Source: Firmicutes bacterium UBA6648 (GTDB lineage: Bacteria; Bacillota; Clostridia; Peptostreptococcales; Anaerovoracaceae). Taken from it: a stretch of DNA of 15,012 bases. The stretch spans positions 1 through 15,012 of the forward strand of contig DKLE01000182.1 in NCBI GenBank assembly GCA_002455605.1, read 5' to 3'. The translations under genes were made by a program, and so were the position numbers. This document shows, in pieces, positions 1 through 6,691 of the stretch (position 1 is its first letter; every line of letters begins with the position of its first letter). The notes under the pieces were generated by a model. The model made no database searches. It worked only from the letters and a program-made list of their open reading frames with translations, and was not told where the DNA came from.

Positions 1-1304
1 TGCAGTAAATCTTTAACTAACCGGTTCATTCGATCCGTTTCATTATCTATGATTTCCAGAAATTCATTGACAGTCTCCGGTTCCTCCACATATCCGTCTA
101 AAAGAGTCTCTGTATAACTTTTAATTGTAGTAAGCGGTGTCTTTAACTCGTGAGAAACATTTGCTACAAAATCCATCTGCATATTTTCCAGCTTCTGCCT
201 CTGAGTGATATCCTGAAGAAGAATAATGATTCCCACATCATTGCCGTCTTCATCCTTGAACCAGTCGAACCGGATGGAATAAGTACATCCCGATTTCTCA
301 AAAACGTCGGAAAGTTCTCCTTCTCTGCACTTCTCCATGAGCCGCTCTAAAGACAATTCTTCATTTAACTGTTTTATAAGGGTATTATAGCTTTGGCTGT
401 CCATTTCCTCAGGTGTAACCTTCAGCATACGGATTGCGGCAGGGTTTGCATGGATAATCTGTCCTTCCAGATTAACAGCAATCAGTCCGTCTGCCATATG
501 CTTCAAGATAGTTTCCATCTTATTTTTCTCACTGGACATTTCAAATAATGTCATATCCAGCTGGGTTCTCAGCAGATTAAACATATCTGCCAGACGGCCT
601 ATTTCATCATTGGATTTAACGCATACTTCCTGAGAGAAGTCTCCCTGTGCCATCTGTTCTGCTTTTCGGGTTACATCGTTAATAGGCGTTGTAATGCTTC
701 TGGCAATCAGTGTTCCTAAAATAACTGTTATACCCAGCCCTACAATCATCGCCTGTACAAAGATTTGCTTTGAACGATTTATGGTATCATACACACTGCT
801 CATGTCTGCCCGCATATATATAACACCGGTTATTTTTTTGCCTTCACCGATGGGAAAGGCCATGTTCATAACCGGAATCGTTGTATTCTGAATGACAATG
901 CTTCCGTAGGACTGAGAAATCTCTCCCTTTGCTAAAGCATCCATTATAATCGGTGTTTCCAACAAACCAACAGCACTTCGTCCTTGATTTGCATTATTTG
1001 ATGCAATTATCACGAATTTATCGTCAACAACAAAAATTTCTTCCTGAATGGTCTTGTCCCATGCATCTATATTTGATTGTACTTCTTCCCGATAATCACT
1101 TAAATTATCATAAGTTTCCAGAGAAGATATCAGCGTTCCTTCTTGCAGCGTATCAATCAATTTCTTTTTAGTAGAATCAATATAGTACGTTTCCAGCTGA
1201 CTCATAATAAGCACCCCAATAATGGTGGTTGCAATGAATACCAGTAAACAGTAAATCAAAACCAGCTTCCACCTCATACTGCGGCTAAATCGCTTTATAC
1301 TCAT
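1..1304 (-). CDS. walK: WalK (VicK/YycG)-type sensor histidine kinase, C-terminus cut by window edge
   Basis: Membrane sensor kinase that phosphorylates WalR and tunes cell-wall metabolism in Firmicutes. About 434 codons are visible without a stop. The start is the ATG at 1304, with AGGAGG nine bases upstream inside the last codons of walR and a gap of only three bases after the walR stop. Visible domains in order: transmembrane helix at about 13-34, an extracytoplasmic sensor region of about 130 residues, a second transmembrane helix at about 168-190, HAMP linker, PAS domain (about 260-360, with GLIAVNLEGQIIHANPAA), and the HisKA dimerisation domain with VSHELKTPLTTIK, in which His385 (codon 150-152) is the phosphorylation site. 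The HATPase domain lies beyond position 1. The TM-sensor-TM-HAMP-PAS-HisKA layout and the WalR partner favour WalK. PhoR is the main alternative, but the regulator sequence is clearly WalR-like. Confidence 0.9.
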   Translation of the reverse strand, partial: MSIKRFSRSMRWKLVLIYCLLVFIATTIIGVLIMSQLETYYIDSTKKKLIDTLQEGTLISSLETYDNLSDYREEVQSNIDAWDKTIQEEIFVVDDKFVIIASNNANQGRSAVGLLETPIIMDALAKGEISQSYGSIVIQNTTIPVMNMAFPIGEGKKITGVIYMRADMSSVYDTINRSKQIFVQAMIVGLGITVILGTLIARSITTPINDVTRKAEQMAQGDFSQEVCVKSNDEIGRLADMFNLLRTQLDMTLFEMSSEKNKMETILKHMADGLIAVNLEGQIIHANPAAIRMLKVTPEEMDSQSYNTLIKQLNEELSLERLMEKCREGELSDVFEKSGCTYSIRFDWFKDEDGNDVGIIILLQDITQRQKLENMQMDFVANVSHELKTPLTTIKSYTETLLDGYVEEPETVNEFLEIIDNETDRMNRLVKDLL

Positions 1305-1307
1305 ACT

Positions 1308-2006
1308 TTATGGCCTCCTAAAGTAATATCCTATACCTCTCTTGGTCATAATGTATTTCGGGCTGCTGGAATCATCCTCCAACTTTTCTCTTAGCCTTCT
1401 AACCGTAACATCTACTGTGCGAATATCTCCGTAATATTCATATCCCCAAACTTCTTCCAGAAGCTGTTCTCTTGAAAACACTTTATTTTCTCTTTCCGCT
1501 AAATATTTTAGCAATTCAAATTCTCTTAGGGTTAATTCCAATACCTGATTGTTTTTTCTCACTTCGTATCGGTTCATGTCAATTTCAAGATTTCCAAAAT
1601 CCTGAATATTGGAAGGATCGTTTGCCGCCCCCGCAGCTAACTCTGTCCTTCTTAAATTAGCTTTTATTCTGGCAACTAACTCTCTCATGCCAAATGGTTT
1701 TGTTATGTAATCATCTGCACCCAGTTCCAGCCCGAGTACCTTATCCACTTCTTCCTCTTTTGCCGTAAGCATAATAATTGGAACGGTGCTCCCCTCACGC
1801 ACGCGTTTGCATACTTGGAATCCGTCCATGGATGGCAGCATGACATCCAGCAGAATCAAATCAGACTGAGTATTCAATGCTTTATCTAAACCTTCTTGTC
1901 CGTCGTAAGCCGCCTCCACTTCAAAGCCTTCTTTTTTTAAGTTAAATTTTATAATATCCGAAATTGCTTTTTCATCTTCAATTATTAGTACTTTTTTAGA
2001 GTCCAT
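1308..2006 (-). CDS. walR: WalR (VicR/YycF) response regulator, OmpR family
   Basis: DNA-binding response regulator of the WalRK system, 232 residues. I chose the ATG at 2006 because GGGAGG stands nine bases upstream. A GTG at 2030 would add eight residues but lies upstream of that ribosome site. The receiver domain (about 1-120) has the acidic pocket E10/D11, the phosphoacceptor D54 in LILLDVMLPSMDG, T81 and K103 in ITKPF. The winged-helix domain (about 135-232) ends with RTVDVTVRRLREK and a RGIGYYF hairpin. The run KVLGLELGADDYITKPF is a close match to WalR rather than PhoP/PhoB as I know these families. It is the first gene of the pair with walK. Its C-terminal Arg-Arg-Pro codons form the walK ribosome site, which suggests translational coupling. 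Other usual members of the operon (walH, walI, walJ) would lie left of the window. Confidence 0.93.
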   Translation of the reverse strand: MDSKKVLIIEDEKAISDIIKFNLKKEGFEVEAAYDGQEGLDKALNTQSDLILLDVMLPSMDGFQVCKRVREGSTVPIIMLTAKEEEVDKVLGLELGADDYITKPFGMRELVARIKANLRRTELAAGAANDPSNIQDFGNLEIDMNRYEVRKNNQVLELTLREFELLKYLAERENKVFSREQLLEEVWGYEYYGDIRTVDVTVRRLREKLEDDSSSPKYIMTKRGIGYYFRRP

Positions 2007-2058
2007 ATAATGTGACCTCCCTGCTCCCACTTTTGTTATAAATTTTATAATTCATTGT

Positions 2059-2087
2059 ATTATACCAAAAAAAAATGGTTTGAGCAA
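2059..2087 (-). promoter_or_regulatory. Predicted sigma-A promoter of walRK
   Basis: On the minus strand there is a -35 TTGCTC (2087-2082), a 17-base spacer and a perfect -10 TATAAT (2064-2059) preceded by TGG, an extended -10. The start of transcription would fall near 2052, about 45 bases before the walR ATG. The -35 box is weak, so the extended -10 or an activator may compensate. Confidence 0.6.
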
Positions 2088-2091
2088 ACCT
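2067..2091 (-). terminator. Small hairpin plus nine-T run overlapping the walR -35 box
   Basis: Read on the minus strand, GGTTTGCTCAAACC (2090-2077) forms a short palindrome, followed by one A and nine Ts (2075-2067). This looks like a weak intrinsic terminator, but no minus-strand gene lies upstream of it: the neighbour is the plus-strand protease. It could protect walRK from antisense transcription or act as an operator on the -35 box. The stem is only 5-6 bp, so this is tentative. Confidence 0.3.
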
Positions 2092-2226
2092 ATTGTAGCT
2101 AGAAGGTTTTGTCAAGTTATATGTTTTCAGCTTTATTCATCATAACTTGTTCTTCCTTCTTCCTTCTAATATATGCATATTTTTGTTAAATATTTTTATT
2201 CTTCATCAATATGAACAAGCCCTCTT

Positions 2227-2256
2227 ATGTCACGGGACTAATGCCCTGCATATTAT
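2227..2256 (+). promoter_or_regulatory. Possible promoter of the S8 protease
   Basis: ATGTCA (2227-2232), an 18-base spacer and TATTAT (2251-2256) make a modest sigma-A match about 40 bases before the protease start. The same stretch contains CATATTA (2249-2255), which fits the -10 pattern of the forespore sigma factors, but I see no convincing matching -35. The rest of 2100-2290 is AT-rich with no other signal I can support. Confidence 0.3.
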
Positions 2257-2297
2257 GATATAAAAACAGAATTGCACCCTATAAGGAGGACTATAAA

Positions 2298-3506
2298 ATG
2301 AAGGACATTAAAGGCACTATGCCTGTCATTATATATTCTAAAAAAAATGTAAACCAAATTCGGGAGTGCGTGCTAGAAAACTATGGAAAGATTAAATATG
2401 AGCTGCCTTTTATCAATGCTCTATGTGTCGAGGTTCCTATAAAAAAATTAAGCAGTATTAAATGCAACGCTAATATTTCTCTCATATCAATGGATGCAGA
2501 AGTTTCTAAATTGCCAGTAGATACAACCTCTGTACTTAACGACCCTTTTTCGTTTATAGGAAAAAAAAATGCAAAAAACAGAAAACTCCGAAAAAATGTT
2601 TTTTCAAACACTCTTTGCGGCGAAGGTGTGACTATCGCCATAATCGATACAGGAATATCTCCACATTATGATATTGTTAAACCTGTCAATAGAATTGTTG
2701 CTTTTAAAGATTTTATTAATAACAGCATGCTTCCTTATGATGATGACGGTCATGGAACCCATGTTGCCGGTTTGGCAGCAGGAAACGGCTATATGTTCGG
2801 CGGCAATTCTATTGTTGAAGCCGTTCGAGGCATGTTCCCCGACAATGCTTGTTCTTTAATCTGCCTGGGCACTGCCCCAAAGGCTAATATTGCTGCATTA
2901 AAGGCATTGGACGGAGAGGGCAACGGAAATACCTCCGACATTCTGGCCGCCATGCAATGGGTGGCAGATAACCATCAAAAATATAATATTCGAGTTTTGA
3001 ATTTATCCTTGGGAATCGATGCTGCCAGCTTTGATATCGACGGAGACGGCGTTGATGACATGACGGATCCTTTGGTATTGGGTGCAAACGCCCTAGTAAA
3101 TATGGGCATCACTATAGTTGTTGCCGCAGGTAACAGCGGACCTAAGGCCGGAAGTATTACTTCACCGGGCACCAGCCCTTATGTTATAACCGTGGGCTCT
3201 GTTAATTCCAATGGGGAGGTTCCTGAATTTTCTAGTCGAGGGCCCACAGCTACCGGAGCCATTAAGCCGGATTTACTTGCTCCCGGTATGGATGTCCTTT
3301 CTCTGGACGCAAAAACCAATAAACAATATATACGGCAATCCGGCACTTCCATGTCTGCTCCTGCCGTAGCGGGAGCTGCTGCTTGCCTGCATGCTGCCAA
3401 TCCCCGATTAACACCGGCACAGGTCAAAGCTTATCTGATGCGTACAGCAATTCCTCAGAAAAAAGCAGATCTGAATTCACAGGGAGCAGGCTTGTTAAAT
3501 ATTTAA
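2298..3506 (+). CDS. AprX-like intracellular subtilisin (peptidase family S8)
   Basis: Serine endopeptidase of 402 residues. The start is the ATG at 2298 with AAGGAGG nine bases upstream. The N-terminus (about 1-75) resembles a short inhibitor-I9-type propeptide with no signal peptide or membrane segment, so the protein should act in the cytoplasm or be released by lysis. A basic, lysine-rich linker of about 20 residues follows. The catalytic triad is intact: D117 in AIIDTG, H152 in DGHGTHVAG, S351 in SGTSMSAPAVAG, with oxyanion-hole N279 in AAGNSGP. An acidic loop (DIDGDGVDD, about 236-244) looks like a calcium site. The end, GAGLLNI, is the usual S8 finish. Size and lack of a leader match Bacillus AprX (about 440 residues). 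The gene is alone and converges on the MATE gene. Its natural substrate is unknown. Confidence 0.9.
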   Translation: MKDIKGTMPVIIYSKKNVNQIRECVLENYGKIKYELPFINALCVEVPIKKLSSIKCNANISLISMDAEVSKLPVDTTSVLNDPFSFIGKKNAKNRKLRKNVFSNTLCGEGVTIAIIDTGISPHYDIVKPVNRIVAFKDFINNSMLPYDDDGHGTHVAGLAAGNGYMFGGNSIVEAVRGMFPDNACSLICLGTAPKANIAALKALDGEGNGNTSDILAAMQWVADNHQKYNIRVLNLSLGIDAASFDIDGDGVDDMTDPLVLGANALVNMGITIVVAAGNSGPKAGSITSPGTSPYVITVGSVNSNGEVPEFSSRGPTATGAIKPDLLAPGMDVLSLDAKTNKQYIRQSGTSMSAPAVAGAAACLHAANPRLTPAQVKAYLMRTAIPQKKADLNSQGAGLLNI

Positions 3507-3516
3507 GCATGAAAAA

Positions 3517-3596
3517 GCTGTTGCAAAATTGTAGTTTTGTAAATCCTCATAAAGCCTCTAAAGCCTTTTGATATAAAACTTTTATTTTACAACAGC
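3517..3596 (-). terminator. Long imperfect hairpin between convergent genes, with T-run on the minus strand
   Basis: GCTGTTG (3517-3523) and CAACAGC (3590-3596) are complementary, and flanking AAAA/TTTT and AGTTTT (3533-3538)/AAAACT (3575-3580) can extend the pairing. On the minus strand the structure is followed by five Ts (3516-3512), so it probably ends the transport operon. The operon-side arm lies in the last codons of the MATE gene. It may also slow transcripts from the protease on the other strand, where no clean T-run follows. Confidence 0.45.
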
Positions 3597-4933
3597 CTAT
3601 TTTCTGTTTCTTCTTTTTTTCTCATCCGATATTTTATTCCTATTAAAAGTATCACGGCTATTCCCCATGAAAATGGATATACCGCCGCTATTCCTCTGAC
3701 ATCCTGCCATATTTTCAGTACCGCACCCAAAGCTGCAAGCCTTACAACGCATAAACTGAATACAGTAATCAGCATAGGAATCCTGGCGTTGCCTTTCCCC
3801 CTTATTTCACAATTCAGACATTCAAATATGGCATACAAAAAATAAAACGGAAACGTTATCATCATAATCTGACAGCCATAGGATATGACTTTTTCATTAC
3901 CTGAGAAAAGCCTCATTACGAACTCACCGTTCAATAAAAGCAGCGCGCTAATGGCTGCGGTCATCCCAATTCCCCACATTACAGCAAACTTAGTTCCCTG
4001 TCTTATTCTGTCGTGCTGTGCGGCTCCATGATTTTGTCCTACAAAGGAAATAACGGCTTGCCCCAAAGCTACAATCGGCAGATATATCAGCATCTCCACT
4101 TTGTAATAAGTGGTGAAGGCGGCTATTGCAGGGACTCCGAACTTATTAATCTGTGATTGTATGATAATGATAGAGAAGGTTATGATTATAGCCTGTATCC
4201 CGGACGGAATGCCGATAAGCATTATTTTCTTCAAGGAATACAGGCTAAAATCTTTATATCCGAAATGCAGCCTTACCGTTCTTTTCTTGCTGTGCAGATG
4301 AATTAAAATCAAGCCTGCTGCCACAGTCTGGGAAACAAAAGTGGCCGCGGCAGCTCCTTCTACCCCTTTATTTAAAAAGGCCACCAGTAAAATATCTCCC
4401 GCAACATTTAAGACTCCGCCGACAATCTGAAACAGCATAGGATTTTTAGAATCTCCCATAGCTCTTAAAATGCCTGAACACAAATTATATAGAATGATCC
4501 CAGGCATACAGAGCATATATATCCTCAGATAATTAACGGCTGTCACAAGAATAGCCGTCGGCGTATTCATCCAATGCAGAAAAATAGGGGCCAATACTAA
4601 ACCACAGACCATCAAAGCCAGACCGCCTACGGTTCCTGTTATCCAGACAGTCTGTATTACTTTTTTTAAATCTTTGCTGTCAGCGCGTCCGAATATGTGG
4701 GCTGTTACAACATTGGAACCAACAGCCATTCCATTAAAAAAACCAATCAGGCAGGTAATGATTAAAGCACTTGCTCCTACCGCAGCAGTGGCTTCCGCTC
4801 CTACATATCTTCCGATTAAAATTAAATCAACGGTACTGTACAATTGCTGTATCAGACTGGAGATTAAGATCGGCGTTAGAAACCCGACGATTCCTTTTGA
4901 TATGTTGCCCTCGGTTAACTTACTCTCACTCAT
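3587..4933 (-). CDS. MATE-family efflux transporter, last gene of the B12-riboswitch operon
   Basis: Polytopic membrane protein of 448 residues with about 12 hydrophobic segments, expelling small, often cationic, compounds by H+ or Na+ antiport. The N-terminus (GNISKGIVGFLTPILISSLI, then STVDLILIGRYVG) and a repeat of the same fold in the second half (QINKFGVPAIAAFTTYYKVE) are typical of the DinF/NorM-like MATE class. Its ATG directly follows the stop of the upstream ATPase gene (TAAATG), and the GGAG ribosome site lies in that gene's last codons, so translation should be coupled. This makes it a genuine operon member and not a chance neighbour. An exporter at the end of an import operon is unusual. 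It could export a chelator that the ABC system re-imports, or remove a toxic product. Its substrate cannot be read from the sequence. Confidence 0.9.
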   Translation of the reverse strand: MSESKLTEGNISKGIVGFLTPILISSLIQQLYSTVDLILIGRYVGAEATAAVGASALIITCLIGFFNGMAVGSNVVTAHIFGRADSKDLKKVIQTVWITGTVGGLALMVCGLVLAPIFLHWMNTPTAILVTAVNYLRIYMLCMPGIILYNLCSGILRAMGDSKNPMLFQIVGGVLNVAGDILLVAFLNKGVEGAAAATFVSQTVAAGLILIHLHSKKRTVRLHFGYKDFSLYSLKKIMLIGIPSGIQAIIITFSIIIIQSQINKFGVPAIAAFTTYYKVEMLIYLPIVALGQAVISFVGQNHGAAQHDRIRQGTKFAVMWGIGMTAAISALLLLNGEFVMRLFSGNEKVISYGCQIMMITFPFYFLYAIFECLNCEIRGKGNARIPMLITVFSLCVVRLAALGAVLKIWQDVRGIAAVYPFSWGIAVILLIGIKYRMRKKEETENRLL

Positions 4934-5899
4934 TTAAGCTCCATTTACAAAATGGCAGGCCACATAATGCTCCTTATCCAGCTTTTTTAAACTTGGCTTT
5001 TCTATGCGGCATTTTGCCATACTCTTTTTACAACGGGTTTGAAACGGACATCCTTCCGGTGCCTCCAGAGCATTGGGTACTTCACTTTCTACACTATTTA
5101 GCTTTTTTTCATAGTCCATATCCAAATAAAAAACGGAGCCCATTAAGGTCTTTGTATAAGGGTGCTTTGCCTGATTAATCAGTTTTTCTCCTTCTATGAC
5201 TTCTACAACGTTACCCAGATACATCACGGCAATCTGATGAGATATTTGTGATACAAGGGCTATATCATGACAGATAAAGCCAATAGATATATTTTTTTCT
5301 CTTTGTAATTTACTTAATAATTCAATAATACTTTTCTGTACGGATACATCCAAAGCCGATGTTGCTTCATCACAGATTATAACCTCCGGCTCCAGTGTCA
5401 GAGCCCGTGCAATTCCAATACGCTGTCTTTGGCCTCCACTTAGATTGTGCGGATAGCGATCCAGCATTCCTGGATCTAGTTCTACCATCTGAAGGTATTT
5501 CCTTGCAACGGCATCGCCTTCATACTTCTTAATTAAACCATAGTTGATAAGGGGCTCGCAGATGATTTCTTTTATTTTCATCTTTGGATTAAAGGCTGAA
5601 GAAGGATCCTGAAATATCATTTGAATACGTCTTCTATGCTGCCGCAGTGCCTCTCCCCTTAACTGGGTAATGTCCCTGCCTCGATAAAAAATCTTTCCGT
5701 CTGTTGGGTTTTCCAGCTGTACAATCATTTTCATAAATGTACTTTTACCGCAGCCGCTTTCTCCCACCAGTCCAAGGGTTCTGCCTCTATAGAAATTTAG
5801 GGAAACATTATCACAGGCTACAAGAGACCGATTACGGGATACTGTAAATTTCTTCGTAATATGTTTGGTGCTTAAAACCAAATTTTCTTCTTTAAACAT
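4934..5899 (-). CDS. OppF/NikE-type ABC transporter ATPase with C-terminal cysteine motif
   Basis: Second ATPase of the nickel/peptide-class importer, 321 residues from the ATG at 5899. A GTG at 5908 is possible but overlaps the AGAAGG ribosome site, which is spaced correctly for the ATG. Motifs: Walker A GESGCGKST (46-54), Q-loop FQDPSSAFNP, signature LSGGQ (153-157), Walker B IICDE (174-178), switch His211. The C-terminal oligopeptide-transporter extension has HPYTKTL and then four cysteines in the pattern C-x5-C-x6-C-x17-C, a motif that binds an iron-sulphur cluster in some studied Dpp ATPases (family knowledge). The start overlaps the end of the preceding ATPase by eight bases, and the gene abuts the MATE gene, so all three are tightly coupled. 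It pairs with the shorter NikD-type ATPase to form the heterodimeric motor. Confidence 0.9.
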   Translation of the reverse strand: MFKEENLVLSTKHITKKFTVSRNRSLVACDNVSLNFYRGRTLGLVGESGCGKSTFMKMIVQLENPTDGKIFYRGRDITQLRGEALRQHRRRIQMIFQDPSSAFNPKMKIKEIICEPLINYGLIKKYEGDAVARKYLQMVELDPGMLDRYPHNLSGGQRQRIGIARALTLEPEVIICDEATSALDVSVQKSIIELLSKLQREKNISIGFICHDIALVSQISHQIAVMYLGNVVEVIEGEKLINQAKHPYTKTLMGSVFYLDMDYEKKLNSVESEVPNALEAPEGCPFQTRCKKSMAKCRIEKPSLKKLDKEHYVACHFVNGA

Positions 5900-6674
5900 A
5901 TCTTTCACCTTCTAAAGACGGAACACAGTCCAGCAGCTTTTTCGTATATTCACTGCCGCTATTCTTTAAAATGTATTCCCGGTCTCCCATATCTACAATC
6001 TTTCCGTCCTTCATCACAACAATTTTGTCGGCCATATATGCTGCTACTCCCAGATTGTGCGTAACAATAACAATACCCGTATGGAATGCTTCTCTCAGCT
6101 CCAGCATCTGGTGTACAATCTGGGCCTGAGTTGTTGCATCCAGTGCACTGGTGGGCTCATCTGCCAGCAACAGCTGAGGCTGAAAGGTCATGGCCATAGC
6201 AATTCCGACTCTCTGCCGCATCCCGCCGCTCAATTCAAAGGAATAGCTGTGCATGATATTTTCACAGGCAGAAAGCCTCATTTTTTCCAGCATGTCTATA
6301 CTTCTATCCCAGGCCTCTCTCTTCGATACTTTTTCGTGGTAACGAATGTATTCTACAAACTGGCTGCCAATTTTTCTCATCGGATTAATCATCATGCCGG
6401 AATCTTGAAATATCATTGAGATCTTACTGCCTCTAACTTGATTCCACTGTGTTTTGGAGTACTTCATCACAGAGCTGCCGTTAAAAACTATATCTCCTTG
6501 AGTTACCGCTCCGCCTGAAGGAAGCAAACCCATTACCGCGCGGATAACGGAAGTTTTTCCGCTTCCGCTTTCTCCCACGATGCCTACAATTTCGCCTTTT
6601 TCTATATTCAGGCTAAAATCCTGTACCACCGCTTCCCTTTGATATTGTATTGACATATTTTCAATGCTAAGCAT
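5892..6674 (-). CDS. NikD-type ABC transporter ATPase (short OppD relative)
   Basis: First ATPase of the importer, 260 residues. The ATG at 6674 has AGGAGG seven bases upstream. It contains Walker A GESGSGKTS (34-42), Q-loop FQDSGMMINP, signature LSGGMRQ, Walker B LLLADEP and a switch His in VTHNLG. At 260 residues it stops just after the start of the C-terminal extension (EYTKKLLDCVPSL) and lacks the cysteine-rich tail seen in its partner and in full-length OppD/DppD of about 330 residues. NikD proteins have this shorter length, which leans the system towards metal or metal-chelate uptake rather than generic peptides. No frameshift was noticed, and the stop codon is part of an eight-base overlap with the next gene, so the short form looks natural. 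It follows the binding-protein gene by 17 bases. Confidence 0.9.
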   Translation of the reverse strand: MLSIENMSIQYQREAVVQDFSLNIEKGEIVGIVGESGSGKTSVIRAVMGLLPSGGAVTQGDIVFNGSSVMKYSKTQWNQVRGSKISMIFQDSGMMINPMRKIGSQFVEYIRYHEKVSKREAWDRSIDMLEKMRLSACENIMHSYSFELSGGMRQRVGIAMAMTFQPQLLLADEPTSALDATTQAQIVHQMLELREAFHTGIVIVTHNLGVAAYMADKIVVMKDGKIVDMGDREYILKNSGSEYTKKLLDCVPSLEGERYV

Positions 6675-6691
6675 AATTCCGCCTCCTGTTT

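Noticed and set aside
2007..2030. GTG start eight codons upstream of walR
   Set aside because: The GGGAGG ribosome site lies between this GTG and the ATG at 2006, so it serves the ATG; the extra residues are not part of the conserved receiver domain.
2087..2115. Perfect TTGACA at 2115-2110 on the minus strand as the walR -35 box
   Set aside because: At 17-18 bases it leads only to TAGGTT or AGGTTT, while the TATAAT further down has its own box at correct spacing.
2146..2219. Inverted repeat CTTGTTC/GAACAAG in the walR-protease intergenic region
   Set aside because: Seven bases separated by 60 in AT-rich DNA is easily expected by chance and no other signal supports it.
3507..3586. Mobile-element end or MITE between the protease and the MATE gene
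   Set aside because: The inverted arms overlap the MATE coding end, no flanking target duplication is seen, and no second copy exists in the window.
5892..6674. NikD-type ATPase as a truncated OppD pseudogene
   Set aside because: NikD proteins are naturally this short, all motifs are intact, and the stop lies in a normal eight-base overlap with the next gene.
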